A DNA stretch of 64,000 bases from Streptomyces celluloflavus. Lineage in GTDB: Bacteria > Actinomycetota > Actinomycetes > Streptomycetales > Streptomycetaceae. This document shows positions 9,915-17,886 of this stretch, piece after piece. Both the position numbers and the translations under genes were made by a program. The stretch lies in the NCBI GenBank assembly GCA_000720995.1, contig JOEL01000011.1, positions 117,995 through 181,994 on the forward strand. Direction: 5' to 3'. The notes under the pieces are model-generated. The model searched no databases. It saw only the letters and a program-made list of their open reading frames with translations, and was not told where the DNA came from. Positions within the stretch are counted from its first letter, which is position 1; the number at the start of each line of letters is the position of its first letter.

Positions 9915-11509
9915 TGACGTCCCTGGTCCAGTCCGTCGACTGGCTCGCCATCGCGCCGCCCACCCTCACCGCGGCCGCCGCCCTGGTGGTGCTCGTCACC
10001 GACCTCTTCCTCCCCGCGGCCAGGAAGCCGCTGCTGGGCTGGATCGCGACCGGCGGGCTCGCCCTCGCCGCACTCTCGCTGCTGCCCCTCCTGGGCGGCC
10101 ACCGCGCCACCTTCTGCCTCGCCCAGCCGTCGCCCGCCACCGCCCCGGCAGGCGGGCATTCCGCGCTCGCGGCGGAGGTGTGCAGCTATGTGGCCGACCC
10201 GTTCGCCCTGGTCATCCAGTTCCTGGTGCTGGCCGGCGCGCTGCTGACCGCGCTGCTCTCCGTCGACGCCGTCAAGGAGCACCGCCTGCCGGCCGGCGAG
10301 TACTGGTTCCTGCTGCTCTCCTCGGCGGCCGGCGCGGCCCTGCTGCCCGCCTCCCGGGACCTCGCCACCCTCGTCATCGCCCTCGAAGTCGCCTCACTGC
10401 CCGCCTTCGCCCTGGTCGGACTGCGGCGCGGCGACCGGCTCTCCTCGGAGGCCGCCCTCAAGTTCTTCCTGTCCTCGGTCGTCGCCACCGCCGTGACGCT
10501 GCTCGGCGTGAGCTTCCTGTACGCGGCCACCGGGAGCCTCCACCTCTCCCAGGTGGCGCACACCCTCACCGCCCTGCCGGACCCCCGGCTGGCCACCCTG
10601 GCGGCCGCCGGCGTCGCGCTCACCCTCGTCGGCTTCGCCTTCAAGACCGCGGCCGTCCCGTTCCACTTCTGGGTGCCCGACACCTACGTCGGCGCGCCGC
10701 TCCCCATCGCCGCGTACCTCTCCGTCGTCGGCAAGGCCGTCGGCTTCTCCGGGCTGATCCTCGTCACAGTCCGGGGCTTCCCCTCGTACGCGCACGTCTG
10801 GGGTCCGGCGATGGCCGTCCTCGCCGCGCTCACCATGACCGCGGGCAACGTCGCCGCCCTCCGCCAGGACCCGGACCGCCGGCACGGCGCCGTCCGGCTG
10901 CTCGCCTGGTCCTCGGTCGGCCAGGCGGGCTACCTCCTGGTCCCGATCGCGGCGGCCGGTTACACCGGCGATCCTGCGCACGCCATCGGCGCCACCGTCG
11001 CCTACGCCCTGATGTACGCGGCGGTGAACCTCGGCGCCTTCGCCGTCGCCGCCCTGGTGGCCCGTACGCGCCCCGCCAACCGCATCGCCGACTACCGGGG
11101 CCTGTACGCCCGGCATCCGCTTGCCGCCCTCGCCCTCGGCTTCTTCCTGCTCTGCCTCGCCGGTCTGCCGCCGGGTGTCATCGGCCTCTTCGCCAAGGTC
11201 ACGGTCTTCTCCGCGGCCGTCGACGCGGGGCTGGGCTGGCTCGCCGTCGTCATGGCCGTCAACGTCGCGATCGCGCTCTACTACTACCTCCAGTGGACCG
11301 CGGTCCTCTTCCGGGGAGCCGGGGAAGGCGCCGAACGGCCAACGGGAGAGCCGGTGGGAGAGCCCGCGGAAGCCGCCGCCGCGGCGCCGCTCCGGGCCGC
11401 GGTCCCGGCCACACTGACCACCGCCATCGCCCTCGCCGCCGTCCTCGGCATCGCCCTCTCCGGCGCTCCGCAGCTCGTCCTCCGCTTCGCCTCGGGCGCC
11501 CTCCTCTAG
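9914..11509 (+). CDS. nuoN: NADH-quinone oxidoreductase subunit N (antiporter-like)
   Basis: A 531-residue antiporter-like subunit, last gene of the cluster. Conserved parts include LATLVIALEVASLPAFALVG, FAFKTAAVPFHFWVPDTYVGAPLPIAAYLS and RLLAWSSVGQAGYLLV. The ATG at 9914 (TGATG overlap with nuoM) has GGAGGCGG at good spacing; a GTG at 9911 is the alternative. The operon ends here, about 210 bases before htpX. Confidence 0.93.
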   Translation: MTSLVQSVDWLAIAPPTLTAAAALVVLVTDLFLPAARKPLLGWIATGGLALAALSLLPLLGGHRATFCLAQPSPATAPAGGHSALAAEVCSYVADPFALVIQFLVLAGALLTALLSVDAVKEHRLPAGEYWFLLLSSAAGAALLPASRDLATLVIALEVASLPAFALVGLRRGDRLSSEAALKFFLSSVVATAVTLLGVSFLYAATGSLHLSQVAHTLTALPDPRLATLAAAGVALTLVGFAFKTAAVPFHFWVPDTYVGAPLPIAAYLSVVGKAVGFSGLILVTVRGFPSYAHVWGPAMAVLAALTMTAGNVAALRQDPDRRHGAVRLLAWSSVGQAGYLLVPIAAAGYTGDPAHAIGATVAYALMYAAVNLGAFAVAALVARTRPANRIADYRGLYARHPLAALALGFFLLCLAGLPPGVIGLFAKVTVFSAAVDAGLGWLAVVMAVNVAIALYYYLQWTAVLFRGAGEGAERPTGEPVGEPAEAAAAAPLRAAVPATLTTAIALAAVLGIALSGAPQLVLRFASGALL

Positions 11510-11618
11510 CCGCTGCGGGGCCGCGCCGGTCCCGCGCCGGGTCCGCAGCCACCCGGACGGCCGTACACCGCCGCGTACACCGCCCCGGCCTCGCGCCGCC
11601 GCGCCCCGCGTGCACAAG

Positions 11619-11644
11619 GGAACTAGCTCTCCACATCTCGCGTT
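11619..11644 (+). promoter_or_regulatory. Candidate ECF-sigma (SigR-like) promoter for htpX
   Basis: GGAAC at 11619-11623 and GTT at 11642-11644 are separated by exactly 18 bases, in the gap before htpX. This fits the GGAAT-N18-GTT pattern known for Streptomyces SigR and related ECF sigma factors, with C for T at the fifth position. The site lies 80 bases before the htpX start. Inference only. Confidence 0.45.
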
Positions 11645-11723
11645 GACCAGTGAGTAAGGGTCCACTGGAGAGTGGAGAAACGAAGCAAAGGGTTCCCCTG
11701 CCGCACCGCTTGGAGGGCGTACC

Positions 11724-12587
11724 GTGCACCGCCGGCACAACGGGCTCAGGACCGCCGTACTCCTCGGGGGACTGTCCGCACTCATCATCGTCATCGGCAG
11801 CCTCTTCGGCCGTACGGGCCTGATCATCGCCGTCGTCGTCGCCTTGGGCACCAACGCCTACGCGTACTGGAACAGCGACAAACTGGCCCTCAAGGCCATG
11901 CGCGCCCGCCCCGTCAGCGAGTTCGAGGCACCCAAGCTCTACCGCATGGTCCGCGAGCTCTCCACGGCCGCCCGCCAGCCCATGCCGCGCCTCTACATCT
12001 CCCCGACCCAGGCCCCCAACGCCTTCGCCACCGGCCGCAATCCGCGCAACGCCGCCGTCTGCTGCACCGACGGCATCCTCCAACTGCTCGACGAACGCGA
12101 GCTGCGCGGCGTCATCGGCCATGAGCTCAGCCATGTCTACAACCGCGACATCCTCATCTCCTCCGTCGCGGGAGCCCTCGCCTCCGTGGTGATGTTCCTG
12201 GTGAACTTCGCCTGGCTGATTCCCGTGGGCCGCTCCGACGACGACGAGGGCCCCGGCATCGTGGGCATGCTGCTGATCATGCTGCTCGGCCCGATCGCGG
12301 CCTCACTGATCCAGCTCGCCGTCAGCCGCTCCCGCGAGTACCAGGCGGACGCCTCGGGCGCTCAGCTCACCGGCGACCCGCTGGCGCTCGCCTCCGCCCT
12401 GCGCAAGCTGGAGGCCGGCACCCAGCAGCTCCCGCTGCCCCCCGAACCGCGCATCGAGACCGCCAGCCACATGATGATCGCCAACCCCTTCCGGGCGGGC
12501 GAGGGCATGTCCAAGCTCTTCTCCACCCACCCCCCGATGCGCGAGCGCATCACCCGTCTCGAACAGATGGCGGGCCACCGCCCCTAG
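11724..12587 (+). CDS. htpX: Zinc metalloprotease HtpX (M48B)
   Basis: A 287-residue membrane protease of the HtpX family, which degrades damaged membrane proteins. Two N-terminal hydrophobic segments (about residues 12-28 and 32-48) are followed by the zinc motif HELSH in [14 protein letters not shown], two more hydrophobic segments, and the third ligand in [10 protein letters not shown]. Late conserved [10 protein letters not shown] is also present. The GTG start is preceded by TTGGAGGGCG. Length matches the family (about 285-295). It is probably a separate transcript from the nuo operon because of the 214-base gap with a promoter-like element. Confidence 0.93.
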   Translation: MHRRHNGLRTAVLLGGLSALIIVIGSLFGRTGLIIAVVVALGTNAYAYWNSDKLALKAMRARPVSEFEAPKLYRMVRELSTAARQPMPRLYISPTQAPNAFATGRNPRNAAVCCTDGILQLLDERELRGVIGHELSHVYNRDILISSVAGALASVVMFLVNFAWLIPVGRSDDDEGPGIVGMLLIMLLGPIAASLIQLAVSRSREYQADASGAQLTGDPLALASALRKLEAGTQQLPLPPEPRIETASHMMIANPFRAGEGMSKLFSTHPPMRERITRLEQMAGHRP

Positions 12588-12705
12588 GGTGCATGCCCGC
12601 CGGTGTCCCCCTCAGGTCTGATATCGCCCTTCGACTGCAACGATTTACCATGGCCGGAGCGTCTGGCACGGCAGACACATTCGTGCCCGTGGAAGGCTGC
12701 CGATC

Positions 12706-13098
12706 ATGAAGCTCATCCTCAACGTTCTCTGGCTGGTCCTCAGCGGATTCTGGATGGCGATCGGCTATGTCGTCGCCGGAATCATCTGCTGCATCCTGAT
12801 CATCACGATCCCCTTCGGCATCGCGTCCTTCCGGATCGCCGGCTACGCCCTGTGGCCCTTCGGCCGCACCACCGTCATGCGCCATGACGCCGGGGTCGGC
12901 TCGGCGATCGGCAATGTCATCTGGATCATCTTCGCGGGCTGGTGGCTGGCCCTGGGGCACATCGTCACCGGCATCGCCCTGTGCGTGACGATCATCGGGA
13001 TCCCCTTCGGCATCGCCAACTTCAAGCTGATCCCCGTCTCCCTGATGCCGCTGGGCCGCGACATCGTCCCCACCGACCAGCCGTTCGCCACCCGCTGA
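12706..13098 (+). CDS. YccF-family inner membrane protein (DUF307)
   Basis: A 130-residue protein with four hydrophobic segments arranged as two repeats. Each repeat contains the family signature: TIPFGIASFRIAGYALWPFGR and GIPFGIANFKLIPVSLMPLGR. GGAAGG lies upstream of the ATG. The function of YccF proteins is unknown. It follows htpX on the same strand after 118 bases. That gap holds a TACCAT that could be a -10 element. Confidence 0.85.
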   Translation: MKLILNVLWLVLSGFWMAIGYVVAGIICCILIITIPFGIASFRIAGYALWPFGRTTVMRHDAGVGSAIGNVIWIIFAGWWLALGHIVTGIALCVTIIGIPFGIANFKLIPVSLMPLGRDIVPTDQPFATR

Positions 13099-13146
13099 CC
13101 GCCCCGGCCCACCGACAGCGCCCCGGCCCCTCGCCCCGTCCGGGCC

Positions 13147-13893
13147 TCACACCCGTACGAGCCCCCGAGGGGCCGTGTAGCGCCGGAACCCCTGCGGCTC
13201 CACGCCCGGCACACTCGCGATGAAGTCCATCACCCGCCCGCCGTCGCGCAACGCGGTGCCGACGATCCGCTCGTGCGACTCCGCGTCCGTCCACTCGCTG
13301 TAGTTGACGACCTGTCCGCCGTCCTCGCTGATGTGGAAGTGCGAGGCGATCCCGCCGTCGCCGCCCTGCCGGCCGCCGAACATGTCCAGCAGACCGTCGA
13401 CGAGCTGCCGGGCGGCGCCGTGCCCCGTCGTGCGGAAGGCGACGCGGACCACGCAGCCCGGCGCCGGCGACTCGTCCCGCAGCAGGCTGCCGTGCAGCCG
13501 GAAGCGCGTGGGACCGGGATCGCCGGCCACGCCGGCCCCGTCCAGCGCCGCCGCGACCCGCTCCCGCAGCCCCGTGCGCTCGGTCCGGACGAACTCCTGG
13601 TGCGCCGCATCGCTCGTCCACTGCGCGTAGTTGAGCACGCTGCGGCCGTCCGTCCCGGCGAGCAGCACCCGTGACAGAAAGCCCGTGGGCAGCGGCGTCC
13701 GCGCCCAGGCGCGCGCGACACCGTCCAGCACGGCCCGCTGCCCCTCGGGGCCGCCCGCGTCCCACTCACCGATCAGCACGGTTCCGGCATCCGGACGCCG
13801 GATCGTGGGAAAAGCGTCGACAAGAAATCCGGGCTGCTCGTCGTATCCGGGGCGCCCGGCATGTCCGGTGCCCTCGTCATGAAGTGAAGTCAT
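13147..13893 (-). CDS. Antibiotic biosynthesis monooxygenase (ABM) protein, two ABM domains
   Basis: 248 residues containing two ferredoxin-like ABM half domains: one around residues 25-100 with NYAQWTSDAAHQEFV, and one around 140-235 with HFHISEDGGQVVNYSEWTDAESHERIV. The duplicated W-T-D/S-A-x-x-H pattern suggests an internal duplication; many ABM proteins form dimers and this one would be a fused dimer. Such proteins are cofactor-free quinone-forming oxygenases or heme-related enzymes; the substrate is unknown. ATG start with AGGGTGG nearby. Its promoter overlaps a SoxR/MerR-like palindrome at 13907-13928. Confidence 0.8.
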   Translation of the reverse strand: MTSLHDEGTGHAGRPGYDEQPGFLVDAFPTIRRPDAGTVLIGEWDAGGPEGQRAVLDGVARAWARTPLPTGFLSRVLLAGTDGRSVLNYAQWTSDAAHQEFVRTERTGLRERVAAALDGAGVAGDPGPTRFRLHGSLLRDESPAPGCVVRVAFRTTGHGAARQLVDGLLDMFGGRQGGDGGIASHFHISEDGGQVVNYSEWTDAESHERIVGTALRDGGRVMDFIASVPGVEPQGFRRYTAPRGLVRV

Positions 13894-13906
13894 GCCGCCA
13901 CCCTGC

Positions 13907-13928
13907 GACCTGAACCAAAGTTGAGGTC
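13907..13928 (-). promoter_or_regulatory. MerR/SoxR-type operator in the ABM gene promoter
   Basis: A 22-base near-perfect inverted repeat (9-base arms GACCTGAAC and GTTGAGGTC around CAAA, one mismatch). Read on the minus strand it follows directly on TTGACC and is followed by CAGGGT at about 19-base spacing, the long spacer typical of MerR-family activated promoters. The ABM ATG lies a few bases past the presumed -10. Which regulator binds is inference. Confidence 0.5.
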
Positions 13929-14008
13929 AAGCCCATGGGTGGGGCCCCGGCATACCGGCGGGGCGGCGCGCCCACGGCACACCGCCCCACCCGGCCACCT
14001 CTCCGACA

Positions 14009-14026
14009 CCGGCGGCCCGCCGCCGG
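14009..14026 (-). terminator. Hairpin that probably once ended yajQ, now separated by the element
   Basis: CCGGCGG and CCGCCGG arms around a four-base loop lie 12 bases outside the left attachment repeat. In the pre-integration arrangement this hairpin would sit just behind the yajQ stop codon. Confidence 0.4.
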
Positions 14027-14038
14027 CCGGGAGTGCCT

Positions 14039-14052
14039 ACCGGTAGTTCACG
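14039..14052. repeat. Left attachment site (attL)
   Basis: ACCGGTAGTTCACG, identical to 26420-26433. Read on the minus strand it would encode VNYR followed by TAG, which is what the original yajQ stop would have been. Confidence 0.8.
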
Positions 14053-14159
14053 GACTTCCCGCTTGATCGTCTGACCTGCGATCTTGCTTCGGAAGGGCCC
14101 GTGAGCTGCGAAAACTACGTTCAGTAGTTGCCGCCGTTTTCCGGGCCTTTCCTCGCCCT

Positions 14160-14177
14160 TGTGCCCTGACTGTGCCC
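14160..14177. repeat. Paired TGTGCCC, candidate integrase arm site (left)
   Basis: TGTGCCC at 14160-14166 and 14171-14177, start to start 11 bases. The same pair with the same spacing occurs at 26356-26373 near the other end. Tyrosine integrases bind such arm-type repeats; inference. Confidence 0.45.
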
Positions 14178-14253
14178 TCGGGGCACGGGAGGGCATGCGG
14201 CACTCGGCCCGCTGCAAGTAGCGACCGGTGGGGCGCGCCTGCCAATACGACAA

Positions 14254-14279
14254 CGGCCCTCGCTGCGTGGCGAGGGCCG
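14254..14279 (-). terminator. Terminator after the DUF397 gene
   Basis: A 10-base perfect stem (CGGCCCTCGC with GCGAGGGCCG) and a six-base loop lie 24 bases beyond the stop of the DUF397 gene, followed on the minus strand by TTGT. The remaining 14053-14250 stretch shows no credible gene. Confidence 0.6.
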
Positions 14280-14302
14280 CATACTTGGGGGCTGCTCGGG
14301 AG

Positions 14303-14521
14303 TCAGACGGGGAACTCCCCGCCCTTGACGGCGGTGACGAACAACGACCAAGCGGACGATTCGAAGGTAAGCGCCGGGCCGTGCGGGTCCTTGCTGTCCC
14401 GGACCAGGAACTCACCCGTTGCGTGCGCGTGGGCGGGTGCCCATTCAATGCACTGTCCCTCGCCGCCGCTATAGGTGCTCTTGACCCACCGCATGGGCTG
14501 AGGGTCGGGCGTGCTGCTCAT
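14303..14521 (-). CDS. DUF397 family small protein
   Basis: 72 residues with the DUF397 core: WVKSTYSGGEGQCIEW near the start, then VRDSKDPHGPALTFESSAWSLFV. Such small acidic proteins are encoded next to Scr1/WhiJ-type helix-turn-helix regulators in Streptomyces and are thought to work with them. The start overlaps the stop of the upstream regulator by four bases (ATGA), so the two are translated together. Confidence 0.9.
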   Translation of the reverse strand: MSSTPDPQPMRWVKSTYSGGEGQCIEWAPAHAHATGEFLVRDSKDPHGPALTFESSAWSLFVTAVKGGEFPV

Positions 14522-15348
14522 TTGGCGTGATCCTCCATGATCTTGCGAACTAGGGTCAGCGACTCTTCTTCGGACAGTGCCGCCATGCGAAGCCGATCGA
14601 ACATGCCAACGGCCTTCGCCACCACGCCGGAGCTGTCGTCCACTTGACCGCCATGGGTGGGGGTCTCGGTGTAGACCGCGTGGGGTGCGCCGTTCAACGA
14701 GAGCAGCGTAAACGGCAAGTGGCTGGGCGAGGCGCCGGCTTTGTACGGCAGCACTTGAACCGTGACATGGGGTGATGTCATCTGCACGGTCAGGTGTTCA
14801 AGCTGCCCGATCAGGGCGGAACGACCACCGACGCACGCACGCAAGACAGCTTCATGGATCACGACCCACAAGAGCGGTGGTTCATCACGCTCAATGACGG
14901 CCCGCCGCCTTATGCGTAGCTCGACGCGCTCTTTGATTTGGTCCTCTGTCTCGCGTGGAAAAGCGGCGCGTATGACGGCTGCTGCGTACTCCGGGGTCTG
15001 CAACAGGCCTATAAGGAACGTGCATGAGTAGTCCGTGATCCCGCTCGCGGACTCCTCAAGGGTGATGTACGGCACGAACCATTCAGGATGCCCCTGCTTG
15101 CCCAGCTTGGCGCGAAGACGGGCGTACACGCCCGGCGTTCCGGCGACACGGTCCATAGCCTCTGCGAAGGCTTCGGACGCGAGCACGGTTCCGTTTTCAA
15201 CCTTGCTGACTTGCGCCTGTTGGTAGTGCAGTTTCTCCGCGAACTTCCCTTGAGACAGCCCCAAGGCTTCCCGTAGCGCCTTGGTCTCCACGCCGAAGTA
15301 GGCGGCACCGTTCGCGGGTTCGCGCGCCTGGTCGACTGCCTCGCTCAC
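14518..15348 (-). CDS. Scr1/WhiJ-type helix-turn-helix regulator (DUF5753)
   Basis: 276 residues. An XRE-type helix-turn-helix is at about residues 24-60 (ALREALGLSQGKFAEKLHYQQAQVSKVENG), followed by a DUF5753 domain from about 95 to the end with FLIGLLQTPEYAAAVI and SHLPFTLLSLN. GTG start with GGAG eight bases upstream. The regulator/DUF397 pair is common in Streptomyces developmental or element-borne control modules. Regulated targets are unknown; the divergent small genes at 15493 share its upstream region and are the nearest candidates. Confidence 0.88.
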   Translation of the reverse strand: MSEAVDQAREPANGAAYFGVETKALREALGLSQGKFAEKLHYQQAQVSKVENGTVLASEAFAEAMDRVAGTPGVYARLRAKLGKQGHPEWFVPYITLEESASGITDYSCTFLIGLLQTPEYAAAVIRAAFPRETEDQIKERVELRIRRRAVIERDEPPLLWVVIHEAVLRACVGGRSALIGQLEHLTVQMTSPHVTVQVLPYKAGASPSHLPFTLLSLNGAPHAVYTETPTHGGQVDDSSGVVAKAVGMFDRLRMAALSEEESLTLVRKIMEDHAK

Positions 15349-15492
15349 TTATTCAACTCCCCAGTATTCCGCTTCCGTTGGAATGGCTTCCGGTCTGTTG
15401 AGCGTACGTCGCGCTGGTGATGCTGGGAGTACACAACGTAAGTACCCGCTCAGCGTGAGGGACGAACGACCAACGGCTACGGAGTGGCAGGC

Positions 15493-15747
15493 ATGACGAC
15501 GGTAGGCAGGCAGCAGACGGCCATGGACAAGGTCAGAGACGCCGAACAGGCGCGCGATGAACTGCGCGATGCGCTCAAGGCGGCGGGGGTGCAACTGCCG
15601 TCCCTCGGACTCGACGCCGCTACCTGCGTCGGGCCTGCCCCGCTCGCGCTGATCGACTTGGGGCGCTGCAACGTGGGGACGGCCCGCGCGCTTGCCGCCG
15701 CACTCCGGCCCGACGGGAGCGCGCGACGGAAGGGGGCGAGGGCATGA
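15493..15747 (+). CDS. Small hypothetical protein of the element
   Basis: 84 residues. The first half looks like an amphipathic helix (AMDKVRDAEQARDELRDALKAAG); the second has LPSLGLDA and APLALIDLGRCNVGTARALAAAL. No catalytic motif is recognised. ATG chosen because GGAG lies at good distance; a GTG at 15484 is the alternative. Ends in a four-base overlap with the next gene, so it opens a chain of coupled small genes (15493-16757). Confidence 0.65.
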   Translation: MTTVGRQQTAMDKVRDAEQARDELRDALKAAGVQLPSLGLDAATCVGPAPLALIDLGRCNVGTARALAAALRPDGSARRKGARA

Positions 15748-16019
15748 CCTGGCGTGTGTTCCGCTACGTCCCGTTCACCGTCGGCCAGGACGAGTCAGCA
15801 GAGCCCACCTACGAGGCCGAGTGCGTATCCGGAGACGACTCGCAGTGTGAGGCCGAGTCCGGTCCGCAGCTCACTCCTGACGGCGTGGAGGAGTGGATGC
15901 GCAAGCACGCGCAGGAGACCGGGCACCGCCGCTACTTCCGGATCTTCTCGGACTACGCGGTCATGGAGCCCCCGACGGGGATGGGCGAGCTGGTGCGGGC
16001 GAACGGGGGTACGGCGTGA
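15744..16019 (+). CDS. Small hypothetical protein (DUF7848-like)
   Basis: 91 residues. The pattern TYEAECVSGDDSQCEAESGPQ, with two Cys that could hold a small metal site or disulfide, followed by GVEEWMRKHAQETGHRRYFRIFSDYAVMEPP, resembles small proteins found beside Scr1/DUF397 genes in Streptomyces. ATGA overlap with the gene before, GTGA overlap with the gene after. Function unknown. Confidence 0.65.
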   Translation: MTWRVFRYVPFTVGQDESAEPTYEAECVSGDDSQCEAESGPQLTPDGVEEWMRKHAQETGHRRYFRIFSDYAVMEPPTGMGELVRANGGTA

Positions 16020-16132
16020 CTTTCGCCCTGGCCCGTCCCGCGGTTCCCGTACTCGGCCGCGTCGACATCACCATCTGTTCCGAGTGTGCCCTCGACGTCG
16101 GGTTACCGGTGACCTTGGAGGGCACGCGATGA
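16016..16132 (+). CDS. 38-residue hypothetical protein
   Basis: A very short frame (GTG start) locked into the chain by GTGA and ATGA overlaps at both ends, which is why it is called. It contains a CSEC pair in ITICSECALDVG, possibly half of a zinc site. No known family. Confidence 0.4.
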   Translation: MTFALARPAVPVLGRVDITICSECALDVGLPVTLEGTR

Positions 16133-16365
16133 CCACCTCACTGGGACTCGGCCACCAGTCGCACCCGCTGATTGGTCGCCTGGTCGTTGACCACGCACAC
16201 GACGACCGGGTTGGCGTTCTGCGCGCCATCGCGCCGGACTCGAAAGACAACCGGTACGGCCTGGTCATCATGGTGCCGAACGCGCCGCCGGTGGCATGGC
16301 TGGCGCCCGAGGGCGGCGGCCTTGAATGGACGACGTCGCCAGATGCGATCGAAGCGGCGAGATGA
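16129..16365 (+). CDS. 78-residue hypothetical protein
   Basis: Contains GRLVVDHAHDDRVGVLRAIAPDS and a short C-terminal WLAPEGGGLEW stretch; predicted small beta-rich fold. Four-base overlaps with both neighbours. Small proteins of this look are frequent next to Scr1-type regulators, but no function is known to me. Confidence 0.6.
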   Translation: MTTSLGLGHQSHPLIGRLVVDHAHDDRVGVLRAIAPDSKDNRYGLVIMVPNAPPVAWLAPEGGGLEWTTSPDAIEAAR

Positions 16366-16757
16366 GCGGCCGCGATTCCTTATGGCGACCCTTGTCGGTC
16401 CTCGCACTGATCGGCATCACCCCGCCGGCCGCGATCACCACCGCCTGTGTGGACGCCCACGGCGCGCCCGCTTCGGTCAGCATCAAGCAGCCCGACGCAC
16501 CGATCAAGCAGGCCGCGGCCGACGCCGATCCGTTGGATTACCGCTCACGCCCCCGTCTGCGGACACATGCCGCGGTCCTGGTGCCCATCGTTCGTCGACA
16601 CCCCAGCGCCTGTGACGACGAACCGGTAGCGCTGGCTGTGAAGCACCTCACCGAGGCTTTGTACGGCCAGACGGACATGGGCCTGGTGGCGATGGCCGAG
16701 GCCGTCGAGGTGCTGCTCGACGTGGTCGACCCCCGCGGCTCACCCGGCCGCCCCTGA
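16362..16757 (+). CDS. 131-residue hypothetical protein
   Basis: Starts ATGAGC over the previous stop. The N-terminal 30 residues contain a hydrophobic stretch (LSVLALIGITPPAAITTAC) that might be a signal or lipoprotein leader but the positive region is weak. The C-terminal half (ALAVKHLTEALYGQTDMGLVAMAEAVEVLLDVVD) looks helical. Last gene of the coupled chain. Family unknown. Confidence 0.5.
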   Translation: MSGRDSLWRPLSVLALIGITPPAAITTACVDAHGAPASVSIKQPDAPIKQAAADADPLDYRSRPRLRTHAAVLVPIVRRHPSACDDEPVALAVKHLTEALYGQTDMGLVAMAEAVEVLLDVVDPRGSPGRP

Positions 16758-16939
16758 ACCCCGGCGGCCCGGCGGGAGAAGGAGGACAGCCCCGCCCGGC
16801 CGCCGGTACCACTCCGTTCCGCCCCGTTGTCCCATGTCTCCCACGCACGGCCCACGGGCCGGAACGGTCACCCTGGCGCCCTCTTCCCCCGAAGAGGGCG
16901 GCCGGTCCAACGTCGGAACATCAACCGAAGGAGATCGCG

Positions 16940-17863
16940 TTGACAGTCATGGATGAGCGCACCGCCGTTGGCGTAACGTCGCTCGCGCTGGAGATCACCG
17001 GCCAGTGCCAGAACACCTGCAAGACGCACTGCTACGCACAGTCGGGACCGACCGGCAGCCACGGCACCATGACCCGCGAAAACTGGTTCGCACTCTTGGC
17101 GCAGGCCAGCGAACTCGGCGTGACCATGGTGCAGTACATCGGGGGCGAACCGACCCTCCACCCCTACCTTCCGCAGCTCATCAATCGCGCGCTGTCCCTG
17201 GGCATCCGTGTAGAGGTGTTCACCAACCTCATTCACATCCGCCCCTCGATGTGGCACGCGTTCGAACAGGACGGTGTCACCCTCGCCACCAGCTACTACA
17301 GCAATCACGCGGCCGAACACGAGAAGATCACCGGCGGGCGCGGTTCCTACGCCCGTACAAAGGCGAACGTCGCCGAAGCCATCCGCCGCGGTATCCCGCT
17401 GCGCGCCGGCATCATCCACGTCCTCGAAGAACAGAACGTCAACGGGGCCCTCGCCGAACTGCGGCAACTCGGCGTCACAGGACACATCGGCATTGACCGC
17501 GTACGCGCCATCGGCAACGGCAACACCACCGGCGTGAACATCCACAGCCCGGCGGAACTGTGCGGACGCTGCGGCTCCGACCGCGCCGCCATCAACCCCG
17601 ACGGCATCGTCACCCCGTGCGTCATGTCCCGCTGGATGACCGCCGGCACCATCCGGCAACAGTCACTCGCCGAGATCCTGACCGGGCCCGCATGGGCCGA
17701 CCAGATGGCAACGATCCCAAGGAACGCCGGCACCTGTGTCCCCGACACCTGCACCCCCCAAGAGGACTCCTGCCAGCCGTCCCCCGGCCAGACCGGATGT
17801 GCTCCCGACGACTCCGCATGCCAGCCGGGACAGCCCGCCTGTCTGCCCAAGTTCCCCGTCTGA
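16940..17863 (+). CDS. Radical SAM/SPASM-like protein with Cys-x-Pro tail
   Basis: 307 residues. The radical SAM cluster motif is CQNTCKTHC (C23, C27, C31), that is Cx3Cx3C instead of the usual Cx3Cx2C. IGGEPTLHPYLPQL supplies the GGEP SAM-binding motif. A SPASM-like Cys group follows in ELCGRCGSDRAAINPDGIVTPC. The last 42 residues hold six Cys (266, 271, 278, 287, 294, 301), each followed by x-Pro. The TTG at 16940 is chosen because GAAGGAG sits six bases before it; ATG 16949 is too far. Followed after 23 bases by a methyltransferase gene with the same kind of TTG start. Probably a peptide- or protein-modifying enzyme; the substrate is unknown. Confidence 0.8.
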   Translation: MTVMDERTAVGVTSLALEITGQCQNTCKTHCYAQSGPTGSHGTMTRENWFALLAQASELGVTMVQYIGGEPTLHPYLPQLINRALSLGIRVEVFTNLIHIRPSMWHAFEQDGVTLATSYYSNHAAEHEKITGGRGSYARTKANVAEAIRRGIPLRAGIIHVLEEQNVNGALAELRQLGVTGHIGIDRVRAIGNGNTTGVNIHSPAELCGRCGSDRAAINPDGIVTPCVMSRWMTAGTIRQQSLAEILTGPAWADQMATIPRNAGTCVPDTCTPQEDSCQPSPGQTGCAPDDSACQPGQPACLPKFPV

Positions 17864-17886
17864 CACCCACTACCAGGGAGACAACG

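Noticed and set aside
16832-16957. 40-codon frame just before the radical SAM gene as a precursor peptide
   Set aside because: No ribosome site, composition like random GC-rich DNA, and it overlaps the start of the radical SAM gene in another frame.
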